Below are positions 35,904-44,696 of a stretch of DNA of 64,000 nucleotides, one piece after another. Location: the NCBI RefSeq assembly GCF_019430945.1, contig NZ_JAHYCB010000015.1, positions 39,073 through 103,072 of the forward strand, given 5' to 3'. Made by a program: the position numbers and the translations under genes. This DNA is from Neorhizobium populisoli (GTDB lineage Bacteria; Pseudomonadota; Alphaproteobacteria; Rhizobiales; Rhizobiaceae). The first letter of the stretch is position 1. Every line of letters begins with the position of its first letter. The notes under the pieces are model-generated. The model saw nothing but the letters and a program-made list of their open reading frames with translations, did no database searches and was not told where the DNA came from.

Positions 35904-36074
35904 TCAGAAGGGCGGCTCGGCTTCGATCGTGCCGTCGAGCTCGGCGATGACGATGGCGAGTTCGGCGCGTGCCAGCTCGAGTTCGGCTTCGATCGCGCGG
36001 CGCTCCTCCAGGGTGGGAGCGCTCATCGCTTCCAGGCGAAGTTCTTCGATGTGGTCTTCGATTGCCATCGTCAT
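35904..36074 (-). CDS. Small acidic coiled-coil protein
   Basis: 56 residues from the ATG at 36074: one long acidic helix (IEELRLEAMSAPTLEERRAIE, then LELARAELAIVIAELDG). AGGAGACG precedes; the neighbouring ATGs at 36077 and 36068 are equally possible. It converges on the RHH gene with an 8-base gap. The function is unknown; it is common beside mobilization genes in rhizobial plasmids. Confidence 0.5.
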   Translation of the reverse strand: MTMAIEDHIEELRLEAMSAPTLEERRAIEAELELARAELAIVIAELDGTIEAEPPF

Positions 36075-36348
36075 CATCGTCTCCTTGACGTTTGTGAGAG
36101 ATGACGGCGGCACGCAGGGCGGGGAAAGTCAGGTCAAGGCTCGTGGAACACGACCGGCGGAGCCGGCGCGCGGAGGAACCGAATTTGTTGGAGCGGAGTG
36201 AAACGCAGCGGAGAGAAATTTGGAGGGGCCGCGCGGCCTTGAGCTGGGTTTGCCCGTCCGGCACAATCGGCCGGTCTGAACAGACAGGTTTACCTCTCGC
36301 GTGGCACCCCCAACGACCGCTGCGGCGCGCTCGGCGGGAACATCAGGC

Positions 36349-37560
36349 ATGAGGAAGTTCCTTTTCGACACCACTGTCTGCGTGGAGGATGGCGACGACT
36401 TTGTCGATCGGCTGGCGCGCGCCTATCGCGAGAAAGTCCGCCCTCAATGCTTGTGCTGCGACCCGGCCGTTCCGATGTATATCGCCGACATAGGCGACCA
36501 GCTGGTGATCAAGCGAATGCCGCTGACCGGCGGCAGACATGATCCGGCCTGTACGTCCTACGAACCACCCTATGAATTGTCGGGCCTCGGGCCGTTGATC
36601 GGTGGCGCAATCAAGCTTGATCCATCGGCGGGCACGACCGCGCTCAAGCTTGACTTCTCATTATCGAAACGCGGGTCGACTGCGAGGGACGAGACGGGCG
36701 CGAGCCCGGCTGACCGCGTCAGGAACGAGAGCAAGAAGCTGTCGCTGCGGGCACTGCTGCACTTCCTGTGGCATGAGAGCGGCCTGACCGAATGGACCGG
36801 CCACTGGTCGGGCAAACGGCACTGGTGGCAAGTCTACCACCACCTAACGGAAGCCACCCGGCTCATGGATGTCAGGGGCGAGACCTTGGCCGAAAGGTTG
36901 CTCGTACCCGAACCGTTCCGGGCCGACGAGAAGACCGCGATCGAGCAACGAAGGGCGCAAAAGCTTGGCCAGCTGTTTCACAAGACGAATGGACCGAACC
37001 AGCTGATGATGCTGGTCGGCGAGATCAAGGAATTCGCGGACGCCCGCCATGGCAGGCAGGTCGTGATCAAGCACATGCCGGGCTTCCGGCTCTGTCTCGA
37101 AGAACCGGCATGGCAGTCTCTCCAGCGCCGATTCGAGGCCGAGCTGATGTTGTGGCAGAGCACCGAGGCATCGCATCTGATGGCGATCATGACGATCGGC
37201 GGCACGCCGGCGGGCATCACCACCATAAACGAGATCGCCTTGATGACAGTCACCGAGCAATGGCTACCAATCGAAAACGCCTATGAGCAAAACCTCGTCG
37301 AGCGCCTTGCTCGACTGCGCTCGAAATCCGTGAAGGGGTTGCGGTTCAACCTCTCCCGCACTCAGCCATTCGCCAATGCGACCCTGCTGGAGACGAAGCC
37401 CCTGCCCTATGCGCTGTTTATTGTTCCACCGAATGTCGATGAGAACTTTGAAACGGCGCTTCAGGATATGATCGGGGCTCGCCCGGATCTGACACCGTGG
37501 ATCTGGCGGGTCTCCGATGGCGAGATGCCGAGATTGCCGGGGGCCGGCAACAATGAGTGA
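36349..37560 (+). CDS. DUF1173 family protein
   Basis: About 403 residues. The family features are a Cys-containing N-terminus (RPQCLCCDP, near residue 33), RHDPACTSYEPP, and the later LLHFLWHESGLTEW and HWSGKRHWWQVYHHL segments. DUF1173 proteins are restricted to plasmids and integrative elements in alpha- and betaproteobacteria. The Cys/His pattern suggests metal binding, but the role is unknown. The start could be GTG at 36301; ATG at 36349 fits the conserved MRKFLFD beginning. Confidence 0.8.
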   Translation: MRKFLFDTTVCVEDGDDFVDRLARAYREKVRPQCLCCDPAVPMYIADIGDQLVIKRMPLTGGRHDPACTSYEPPYELSGLGPLIGGAIKLDPSAGTTALKLDFSLSKRGSTARDETGASPADRVRNESKKLSLRALLHFLWHESGLTEWTGHWSGKRHWWQVYHHLTEATRLMDVRGETLAERLLVPEPFRADEKTAIEQRRAQKLGQLFHKTNGPNQLMMLVGEIKEFADARHGRQVVIKHMPGFRLCLEEPAWQSLQRRFEAELMLWQSTEASHLMAIMTIGGTPAGITTINEIALMTVTEQWLPIENAYEQNLVERLARLRSKSVKGLRFNLSRTQPFANATLLETKPLPYALFIVPPNVDENFETALQDMIGARPDLTPWIWRVSDGEMPRLPGAGNNE

Positions 37561-37692
37561 ATGCAATGGGCGGGCCGGCGACCTTACGCCGTTTATTGAG
37601 GAAAAACATTCGGGCGGAAAGATTAGGAGACGGGATCGCGAGGAGGCCCGGCGGCACTCGGCACCCTGCCGACTGCGAAGTAAAAATGGACG

Positions 37693-37914
37693 TCATTCTT
37701 CCGGCGCGCCGTCGAGCAGGCCGTCGTAGACTTCCAGCAAGGCGTTGGTGATCGCCTGGCCGAGCGCATTTCCGGCAGCGCGCACGTCGTCCTCGGAGCC
37801 ATCCCGCGCTGCTCTCGCCAGCTCGAAACCTTGTTCGCTGACGATTAGCTTGGCGACCTCGATCGCCCACTGGGCGAAATCGCCGCGATTGTCGATACTG
37901 ATTGCATCATTCAT
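37693..37914 (-). CDS. Hypothetical plasmid protein (73 aa)
   Basis: A 73-residue acidic helical protein (FAQWAIEVAKLIVSEQGFELAR ... ALLEVYDGLLDG). GGGAGG lies six bases before the ATG. No family name was recalled. It sits alone between DUF1173 and the WGR remnant. Confidence 0.6.
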   Translation of the reverse strand: MNDAISIDNRGDFAQWAIEVAKLIVSEQGFELARAARDGSEDDVRAAGNALGQAITNALLEVYDGLLDGAPEE

Positions 37915-38205
37915 GTTGGCCTCCCTGTGAACGTGGCGATGATCTAGCCCTTCCTTGATTGAATGACCAGAGCGCGCTCTTCATCTGTTCTCTGTCAACA
38001 AACTTCTGGGGAACAGCGAGAGGATCGTCACCTGAAACGGACGAAACCGCATCGCGGGTTCGGTGCGCTTGCCCAAAGCGCCGTGCGGTAAAGCCCCCCG
38101 CCCATCGCAAGACATGGCAATCCATTAGCGACAGGAATCGAACCTTCCTGACCGATTCAAAACTCTCGTTGGACGTCGGGTTCCCTGACTGCGATTCTTC
38201 GCGCA
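37915..38205. other. Intergenic region upstream of the WGR remnant
   Basis: A minus-strand frame and a plus-strand frame both span it, but neither has a ribosome site or recognisable motif. Confidence 0.35.
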
Positions 38206-38483
38206 TGTCATTTATCCCTACCGCCTTTACTGTCAGCGTGTCGATCGCTCTCGCAACATGGCGCGATACTACGCGCTGTCGATCCAGCCGACCTTGTTCG
38301 GCGAGATCGCTGTCGTGCTGCTGGGGCCGTATCGGCGGGCAGGGAGAGAAGTCAGAGATCTTTGCTACGGAGCGCGAAGCGGCGGCGCATTTCCTCGACA
38401 TCGCCCGTCTGAAGCGACGGAAAGGCTATAAGCCCGTCAAAACCGATGAGAAACTGTGGAAATCCGGGGTTTCTCTCGAATAG
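38206..38483 (+). pseudogene. WGR-domain protein, frameshifted
   Basis: One frame reads VDRSRNMARYYALSIQPTLFGEIAVV. After a shift at about 38318, another frame gives CWGRIGGQGEKSEIFATEREAAAHF and ends KLWKSGVSLE. Together these form a complete WGR domain (nucleic-acid-associated fold named for the Trp-Gly-Arg). A loss of two bases in GTGC(GC)TGCTGG would explain the break. Confidence 0.7.
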
Positions 38484-38571
38484 ATCGGCGGCGCGTCGAT
38501 GACAGGCCATGTTCAAGATGCCGGGGATTTTGCTAGGAGATTCCGTATCGATTTCGATGCGGAGACTAGAC

Positions 38572-38850
38572 ATGACGACCACCAACGAAATTGCCGACAA
38601 GATCGCGGCGGAACACAGCCTAACCAAGGCGCAGGGCAAGGCCATCGTCGAGGCGGTGATCGCCTCGATCACCGCCGCTGCAGTTGCCGGCAACGAAACC
38701 TCACTGCCCGGCTTTGGCAAGTTCAAAGTAAAGGCCACGCCAGAACGCGAAGCGCGCAATCCCGGTACCGGCGCGACGATCAAGGTCGCCGCCGCCAAAA
38801 AGCTCAGCTTCCAGCCTGCCAAGGCCCTGAAGGATGCTCTCAACAAGTGA
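38572..38850 (+). CDS. HU-family DNA-binding protein
   Basis: 92 residues. It has the usual HU order: helical dimer part (NEIADKIAAEHSLTKAQGKAIVEA), the GFGKFKVKATPEREARNPGTG arm with the intercalating Pro, and a basic C-terminal helix (AAKKLSFQPAKALKDAL). It bends plasmid DNA and may help replication or transfer. The ATG at 38572 has GGAGAC ahead and avoids the odd N-terminus of the longer frame. A bidirectional terminator follows. Confidence 0.92.
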   Translation: MTTTNEIADKIAAEHSLTKAQGKAIVEAVIASITAAAVAGNETSLPGFGKFKVKATPEREARNPGTGATIKVAAAKKLSFQPAKALKDALNK

Positions 38851-38855
38851 CATGG

Positions 38856-38888
38856 CGAAAGCCCAGCTCGGATCGAGCGGGGCTTTCG
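38856..38888. terminator. Bidirectional terminator between HU and DUF736 genes
   Basis: CGAAAGCCC-A-GCTCG (38856-38870) pairs with CGAGC-G-GGGCTTTCG (38874-38888), giving a 15-position stem with one mismatch and a 3-base loop, located between convergent genes. The A/T arms at both ends provide a U-rich tract in each direction. Confidence 0.75.
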
Positions 38889-38897
38889 ACGCATTCT

Positions 38898-39209
38898 TCA
38901 GCGGCGCGTGTTGCGCGACCAGATGAGCTGCAAGCCCTGCTGGCCCTGGACTTCGGTCAGTGTTGCGTAGATCGGTGCTGCGAAGCTCGGATCGTCAAGC
39001 TTGATGGAAATGTAGTCGCGGTCGCTTTCGCGCGCCTGCTTCTGCCAGCCGGCGCCGAATTCGACGTTGCCGGCGAGAACCCGGAAATCCGGTGCCTCGT
39101 CAGAGGAGCGCTCGACGCGGATGATCTTGGCCTTGACGTTGAGGTTGAGCGTCTTAATGGTGCCGGTGAAGCCGCCTTCAGATGCGGTGAACGTGCCGAT
39201 AGTTGCCAT
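38898..39209 (-). CDS. DUF736 family protein
   Basis: 103 residues beginning MATIGTFTASEGGFTGTIKTL, the hallmark of DUF736, a compact beta-rich family abundant on rhizobial plasmids and thought to be DNA-related only by context. The ATG at 39209 gives the standard length; the longer frame to 39293 is not needed. It converges with the HU gene across the terminator. Confidence 0.88.
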   Translation of the reverse strand: MATIGTFTASEGGFTGTIKTLNLNVKAKIIRVERSSDEAPDFRVLAGNVEFGAGWQKQARESDRDYISIKLDDPSFAAPIYATLTEVQGQQGLQLIWSRNTRR

Positions 39210-39675
39210 TGTCGTGATCTTATTCAGTTGATCGGGCCGCGCCCATCGCGGCCTCGATGGTTGTCGATGAGACCGGCAACGAGCGGACCGCACCCGAAGG
39301 GCCGTAACGAAGTGAAGGATGGCCTTGGGCCGAGGCTTTCTTGTTTCGCGAGGAATGGCGGCTGATCCGGGGTCCCCGCTTGACCCGTCAAGCGGGGTGG
39401 TCGTCGCCAGGGGAAGAAAACGAGCCGGCCGTTGCGGGAAACGATCGAGCCGAGCCCGCGAGGCGATTTCCGGTCAGACAAACCCCATCGAGACCGCGGG
39501 GGTGAGCCCACAGAAAGACAAGACGCGACACCTGGTAACCGCTGCTCGGCCACGACGTCTCTAACCGGGCTTCGCGCATCTGTGCGACACCGGTCAGATC
39601 AAGGCCTGATTGTGGTGCGATCGCCTGGGCAGCTTGAGAATGTTGGGTGATGAAGGTCGAGGGCGCAACAACACG
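39210..39675. other. Intergenic stretch without a supported gene
   Basis: GC-rich with short overlapping frames; no ribosome site, motif or strong repeat was identified. Confidence 0.4.
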
Positions 39676-39676
39676 G

Positions 39677-40037
39677 AAGGCCTAGCTCCCTCAAGACCGT
39701 GACACGGCAACCAGCCGGCGGCTTGCCGTTTGTTTGACGACGCCGGCAATTTTCCGGAGGAAGGCCGGACCGAAACTGCCCATCGGTACGTCAAGAATGA
39801 CAAAGCAGGGAGGATCGAGGCCGGCCCGGCGACATTCAATCTGGCTGATTGCTAAAAAAAAAGACGGTCATCGGTCGGAAGCCGCGAGGTGATCGCAAAC
39901 AGGAATACGACGCCTGGAACGGCGGCCGTACGGACGACGACACAGACCGGGCGGGCCTTCCGGCCGGTCTCTTCGCCGGCATCCGCCTGACGTTTCCAAA
40001 GATAGTGAAAACGAACGACGTCTCCCGCGTCAAACAT
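39677..40037 (-). pseudogene. PemK/MazF-type toxin interrupted at a 9-base homopolymer
   Basis: From the ATG at 40037: MFDAGDVVRFHYLWKRQADAG, GRKARPVCVVVRT and FLFAITSRLPTDDRL, the pattern of plasmid growth-inhibitor (PemK-like) toxins. The frame stops just after a run of nine T (plus strand A 39854-39862). In a neighbouring frame the family continues: AISQIECRRAGLDPPCFVILD and FGPAFLRKIAGVVKQTASRRL, to a stop near 39677. One base more or two fewer in the run restores about 120 codons. GAGG precedes the ATG, which overlaps the antitoxin stop. Confidence 0.75.
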
Positions 40038-40274
40038 GACCGTCCTCGAGCAGCGCATCGAGACCGGTCATCAGTTCGGCATCGACCGTATCGGGTGCGT
40101 CCTCGAGGCTATAGGCGGCGGTATGGGAGCGGCCGAGCAGTTTGCGGTATTGCTCGGCCGCGAGAATGACGAGCTTTCTTTGCCACGCTTGGTCAGCGTC
40201 ACCGGTTCGATCAGTGCGGCCTCAAGGATCTCGCCCGAGGCCCGGTTCATGTCGGAGAAGGAAAACAGTTCCAT
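40030..40274 (-). pseudogene. Phd/YefM-type antitoxin, frameshifted
   Basis: MELFSFSDMNRASGEILEAAL and PVTLTKRGKE start from the ATG at 40274 (GGAGGC ahead). The frame then diverges, while another reads LVILAAEQYRKLLGRSHTAAY and TVDAELMTGLDALLEDGHV up to a stop that overlaps the toxin start. One missing A in AAAGAAAG near 40180 accounts for it. The N-terminal DNA-binding part is intact and the toxin-binding end is out of frame. Confidence 0.7.
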
Positions 40275-40366
40275 CGGCGCCTCCATTCAAGTACGTAAAA
40301 CACGTATTCTATGCGATTTATGCAAGTCGGTTCGCATCGGAAACCGACTTGCAGCAATAGCGATTG

Positions 40367-41296
40367 TCAGGCAGCGACCAAGCTGCGGTCGGGCCGCAGA
40401 TCGTGCAGATAGCCGACAGCCCGTTGCGCCTGCGCCGCTGCCTGGACGATGAACCGCTTGTCGTTCTTGAGGACCGCCAGCCAGGATGCCAGATAGCTTG
40501 CATGATCCGCTCTCGGTTCGAGCTCCGGCACCAACCCGAGGTCGGCCGCAAGAAAGACGGCACCCAGTTCGGCGATCAGTTCTTCGCGAGCCCGCTCCGA
40601 ACGATCCTTCGCATAGCGGGACAGATCGCGATTGAGCCTGTGGGCCGCTCCCGCCCAATGGATCTCCTCATGGGCAAGTGTCGCATAGTAGCTTTCGATG
40701 TCACGAAACGCCTCGATCGGCGGCATCTGGATGATGTCCGCTCCCGTCGCATAAAATGCCTGATTGCCGCCGTGACGGATGACGGCACCGGTTGCGCGGA
40801 AAAAAGCGTCGGCTTGCGCAAGCCGTTCGATGGATTTTACGGGCGGTGCGTCTTGCTGTGAGCCGTATTCTTCGGGAAGGCCTTCGAGCTGCTCGAGATT
40901 GAAAACCATGTAGGCTTTCAGGAACGGAATGTTGCGTTCGACGTCCTCGCCATTGCCGTCCGTCTCCGTTTTCTTGATGCGATTGGCGTAGACGACCATC
41001 GAGCCGGTCTCGCCCTTGCGGACGTTGCCGCCGAGCTCGAGCGCCTGGCGAAACGTCATCCACATCGTCGAACTATAGCCGCGGGTCGTGGCTTCGGACC
41101 ACAACAGCAGGACATTGATGCCGGAATAGGGTTCGCCGTTGAAGCGAAGCGGTCGAGAAACATGCCGGCCGACATGGGCGGTACTCCATGGCTGCACCCA
41201 AGGGCGCACGCCCCTTTCGAGCTCGGCGATCATGATATCTGTGATGCGCGAATAGACGTCGGGTCGCGCGACATTGGTCTTGGCGGTGTTCTTCAT
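40367..41296 (-). CDS. ardC: ArdC-family antirestriction protein
   Basis: 309 residues. The N-terminal ssDNA-binding domain (DVYSRITDIMIAELERGVRPWV, RPLRFNGEPYSGINVLLLW) is followed by a zincin-like metallopeptidase domain with HEEIHWAGAAHRLNRDL (about residues 207-223) and a Glu later (EELIAELGAVFL). ArdC proteins protect incoming plasmid DNA from host restriction during conjugation. GGAAGGAT lies eight bases before the ATG at 41296. It belongs functionally with the mobilization block. Confidence 0.9.
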   Translation of the reverse strand: MKNTAKTNVARPDVYSRITDIMIAELERGVRPWVQPWSTAHVGRHVSRPLRFNGEPYSGINVLLLWSEATTRGYSSTMWMTFRQALELGGNVRKGETGSMVVYANRIKKTETDGNGEDVERNIPFLKAYMVFNLEQLEGLPEEYGSQQDAPPVKSIERLAQADAFFRATGAVIRHGGNQAFYATGADIIQMPPIEAFRDIESYYATLAHEEIHWAGAAHRLNRDLSRYAKDRSERAREELIAELGAVFLAADLGLVPELEPRADHASYLASWLAVLKNDKRFIVQAAAQAQRAVGYLHDLRPDRSLVAA

Positions 41297-41591
41297 CGTG
41301 TTATCCTTCCAATTTTTCTGACCGCGCCGATCGCGGTCCGTCACGGCGGTCGACCAGCGCGTCGGCGGAGGTGGCGCACCCGGCCGCGATGCGTCGTGTC
41401 ATCGAGGGCTTGGTGGCCGGGCCGAAACGGCAGTGGAGGACGGCTTGCCCGTTGCGCCGATCCGCTCCGCCTTCGCGCTAGACCGCGATCCGGGACGGGC
41501 CGCGATCGGCGGGAGCGCCGCGGCTGCGAATGAAAAAAGGCCGGCATTAAGCCGGCCGTCGGGGCTGCGGAGCGAACTTGTCCTGCCGCCT
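41297..41591. other. Intergenic stretch containing a terminator
   Basis: Contains the ArdC promoter side and the terminator at 41533-41557. Competing frames here look like GC-rich shadows. Confidence 0.4.
41533..41557 (-). terminator. Rho-independent terminator for the 193-aa gene
   Basis: GGCCGGC-ATTAA-GCCGGCC (41539-41557), a 7-bp perfect stem, is followed on the minus strand by six T (plus A 41533-41538). It lies 35 bases downstream of the gene ending at 41592. Confidence 0.8.
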
Positions 41592-42173
41592 TCAATCGAA
41601 GGCGGACATCTGCAGCGAGGCCGCCTTCTGGTCGAGCGAGGCAGACGGTGCTGTCGCGCCCATCCGCTCATAGGGTTTCCAGGTCTCGCCGGTGATCTCT
41701 TCATAGGCACGGAAGGCGCCTTCGGCGGCCATCCGCAGCACGTGGGCCTGCAGTCCCATGTCGGCGGCAAATTCCCGCTTGCGCTGCGCGCGCCCGTCGA
41801 AGCCGACCGGACCGTCGAGATCCTCGTCGCGAAACTCGTTGGCGAGCTTGGTGGTGAGATCGCGTGCTTCGGTCACCGAACGGCTGTAGAATTGGCCGGC
41901 GCCATAGGCCGAACCGATAAAGGAACCAACCATGCGCTGCATGTGGATCTGCATGGCTTTCTCGCCGAGACCGTCCTTCAGCGCTTCGGCGCTGTCGAGC
42001 AACTGATGGCGGTGGAGCTCGCGAATGCCGTCGCTGTCAATGACGGGAAGGCCGTAGCTTTCGGAGATGCGCAGAGCCTGAGCGCTGTCCGGGCAAGCGT
42101 GGCGGACCATGTCGAGGGTGGTGGCGCGCTGGGCTGCGGGGCGGGCTTTTGTGGAACGGTTGAGCGATGCCAT
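41592..42173 (-). CDS. Conserved rhizobial plasmid protein (193 aa)
   Basis: 193 residues from the ATG at 42173. Mostly helical and soluble; notable segments are TLDMVRHACPDSAQALRISE, EKAMQIHMQRMVGSFIGSAYG, and GFDGRAQRKREFAADMGLQAH. Proteins like this recur next to ardC on rhizobial plasmids without an assigned role. No ribosome site is strong; the longer frame to 42512 has implausible low-complexity composition and is left out. Confidence 0.65.
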   Translation of the reverse strand: MASLNRSTKARPAAQRATTLDMVRHACPDSAQALRISESYGLPVIDSDGIRELHRHQLLDSAEALKDGLGEKAMQIHMQRMVGSFIGSAYGAGQFYSRSVTEARDLTTKLANEFRDEDLDGPVGFDGRAQRKREFAADMGLQAHVLRMAAEGAFRAYEEITGETWKPYERMGATAPSASLDQKAASLQMSAFD

Positions 42174-42587
42174 GATCTGATGTCCTTGTCTGTTCGGTTG
42201 AGCAAAGCCCGAGGGTCCGGTCATCCGGTGCTGTTCCTCGGGTGCGGTCGACACGAACCGCGCAAGCGGCCCGGCCCAAGGCCAGGCCGATGCGCGCAAG
42301 CAAGGTGGGGTTGCGGAGGCCGCGGACCCCCTTAGGCGGTCTTGCGGAAAACGCGGCCGCGCCTTGCGGAGCACGCGTCGAGACTGCCGCTCTGCGGCGC
42401 GGTACGCGGCCTTTGACCGGGACGCGACCGGTTCAGACCGCAGCAAGACCGAGGGACTGCGCGCGATGACGGCTCCAGATCTCCGCTCCTCCGAACAAAG
42501 GGCAACGGGCACGTCGCTCGGATCCTGCCTTGCGACCGCCCCGGTCGTGGCGCGGCAGACGATGATGCCGCCGCGCCCGCTTGGCTG
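42174..42587. other. GC-rich intergenic stretch without a supported gene
   Basis: Several frames are open on both strands because of base composition; none shows a motif or ribosome site. Confidence 0.4.
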
Positions 42588-43448
42588 TTACGAACCGCTC
42601 CAGCCAACGAAGCTCGACGGTCCGTCGTAGGCGCGGTCCCGCTCCTCGTCGATCACGAATCCATAAACGCCGATGTCGTATCGGTCTTCCGCAACGAGAA
42701 ACTGACGCTCGACAATGTCCTGGGCGGGGCCGGCAATACGGCCTCCGCGCCTGCCGCCGCGCGTCGCGATGCACTGGACAAATCCGGGATGCTGGCTCGA
42801 CAGGATCGCCGCAATGACGACCCATCGATCGGCGTTGTCCGCATCGAAGCGTTGGCGGTCCCTGCCACGCGACTGGCCGGGTTGAAGAGCTGTGCCGTGA
42901 TTGACTTCCCAGGCGTCAGGATAGGAGTGCCGAAGCGTGTCGTCGGCATGACGGCCCTCCAGATCAGTGAAGAGTTCCGGAAATGCGATCGCGACGGCGG
43001 ACCAGGCGCAATCCTCCTCGTAAAACCCGTCCTCGGTCCGCACCAGGTCGAGGATTGCCGCATTTCGGTCCGGTGTCAGCGCAAAGCCTCCATGGCTTGC
43101 CGTCTGGTGGGAAACGATACCGTCGGCGTAGGCGACGGCAACCTGCGAACGGCCCTAAGGTGTTGTGACCCCGCTCGGGATCGACCGGCGATCCATGCCC
43201 GCGAGTTGCCGGCGATGGACCGCCCACTCCTCGACTACCTCGCGAAACCTCTGCTCGTCGAAAGGGTCGCTCCTACCATTTTGAAAATCGGCGGCAACCC
43301 AGTCTTCGATCGGGCCTCGCAGCCCCCAGGCTTTGGCCAGATGATGGCCGGCCTCCTGCGGGATCATCACGAACGCCTGTTCGCCAACGCGAGCCGCGAG
43401 CCATCCCTCGCGGGTGCGGCCGTATCGTGGGTTCGACAAAGTGGACAT
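42588..43448 (-). pseudogene. DUF7007-type plasmid protein with an in-frame amber codon
   Basis: Reading from 43448: MSTLSNPRYGRTREGWLAARV, then RSIPSGVTTP, a TAG at 43155-43157, and in the same frame GRSQVAVAYADGIVSH, FALTPDRNAAILDLVRTEDGF and beyond, to 42588. Relatives have Trp in place of the stop (TPWG), so TGG became TAG. Without suppression, a 97-residue N-terminal piece is made and the 189 codons that follow are lost unless translation restarts. Function unknown. Confidence 0.65.
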
Positions 43449-43532
43449 GTTCTTCTCCTGTCCGGATCTTCGAAAATAGCGCCGCCGGACGGGTGTCTAG
43501 CGGCGCTTCGGCGAGACAAGGATGGGCGGCTG

Positions 43533-44090
43533 TTATTCCGCGGCTTCTCGGCAATCGCTCTCGATCTCCTCGGCGCCCGCCGGCTCATCGGCGACCCATG
43601 GTTCGCCGACCTCCGGCTCGACCGGACGATCGTCGCTGCTCTTGGTAATCTCAATGTCCTGGGGTGCAGCGGCGGCATCGGCCTTGGCGAAGGCGGCGGC
43701 AAAGGCTGTGACCTCCCGTTCATCGGGCGCGATCAATGCGGCCGGGTGAACAGAGCGGCTTTCGGCAAAATGCGCGACGAGGGCGGCGCGGGTCTCCTTG
43801 ACCTTGGCTCCCGTCTCGACACCCGCCTCACCGGCTGCCGTTTCCAGGGCGTTACGCGACAGGCAGGACAGGAATTCGTCGGTGGCTGTGTTGACCAAGA
43901 ACTGGTCGGCGCCGATCGTATCGCCGGCGATGCCGCCATCCGGATCGAGCCGGACGACGGGCGCCTGCACGACGCCGATCGCCTTGATCGAAGCGCATAA
44001 AAGCGCATCGGGCTGCGGCGAGGATTGCGACCGGCGGGATCGGTCGGGATTTTCCTTCAGGCTGCGCGGATCAACTGAGATCAATTGCAT
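43533..44090 (-). CDS. ParB-like plasmid protein with internal deletion
   Basis: 185 residues. The start (MQLISVDPRSLKENPDRSRRS, LLCASIKAIGVVQAPVVR) is that of large plasmid ParB/Spo0J-like proteins, which normally run to about 600-700 residues. After residue 53, the text jumps to the family's C-terminus (GADQFLVNTATDEFLSCLS, KVKETRAALVAHFAE, ending REAAE). The ParB nuclease/DNA-binding core is therefore missing, yet the frame is kept. It may be a stable deletion derivative or a relic. Confidence 0.6.
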   Translation of the reverse strand: MQLISVDPRSLKENPDRSRRSQSSPQPDALLCASIKAIGVVQAPVVRLDPDGGIAGDTIGADQFLVNTATDEFLSCLSRNALETAAGEAGVETGAKVKETRAALVAHFAESRSVHPAALIAPDEREVTAFAAAFAKADAAAAPQDIEITKSSDDRPVEPEVGEPWVADEPAGAEEIESDCREAAE

Positions 44091-44414
44091 GGGAGATGTC
44101 CGTTTGAGTTGGCGGACAGGCTGTCCTCTTTTCTAGTCTTCTTCTCGAAGACACCTTCCGGACCGCCGGCCCGGCTGATGGCTGCAATTGCGATCAAGCG
44201 TGGCCGGGCTGCGCTCCGGCGGGGCGCCCCGCCCTGCAGCGGAGCGCGGACCTGCCATGCGGTGATCGCGCTAGCGCGTCAGCACCAGCCATCAGCCGGG
44301 CCTGCGAACCCTCCAAAATCTCTCCTTTTTTTGATTATTCCTTCGAAGCGCCGATCGCGCCCACCGGGCGCGCGGGTCTCCTCTCGGCCGGCGCGGTCAT
44401 CGCGGACGAGGGCG
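44091..44414. other. Intergenic stretch without a supported gene
   Basis: Upstream region shared by the ParB-like gene (minus) and the 93-aa gene (plus); no clear promoter was picked out. Confidence 0.35.
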
Positions 44415-44696
44415 ATGAGCCGCAGACGAGAGATTGCCGGTCGCGTGCTCGCGAAATGGAACGCACGCGGCTTCTCGCTGGAGGCGGTTCCTGACCTTGT
44501 CGAACTGTGGATGGCCGGTGAGATCGATAGCGCCGAAATGTATCGCCGCTATCTGGCAGCGCTGCAGGCGCAGGCGGCTGCGCGCCACGCTCGAAGGGGT
44601 GAGGAAGCGCCTGAGCGTTCCGGCCTCACGACGTTCGGGGCCAATCCAGACGCCATGCCGGCGACCGCGACGGCTCCGTCTGAGCCCGCCGGCTGA
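44415..44696 (+). CDS. Hypothetical plasmid protein (93 aa)
   Basis: 93 residues. The N-terminal half is structured (REIAGRVLAKWNARGFSLEAV, PDLVELWMAGEIDSAEMYRRYLA), the rest Ala-rich. GAGGGCG precedes the ATG at 44415. No family was recalled. Confidence 0.5.
   Translation: MSRRREIAGRVLAKWNARGFSLEAVPDLVELWMAGEIDSAEMYRRYLAALQAQAAARHARRGEEAPERSGLTTFGANPDAMPATATAPSEPAG

Noticed and set aside
41433..42335. A 300-codon plus-strand frame
   Set aside because: Antisense to the 193-aa plasmid protein and its upstream region; no motif.
42789..44000. A 403-codon plus-strand frame
   Set aside because: It is antisense to the amber-interrupted gene and the ParB-like gene, both with family-like sequence; GC-rich shadow.
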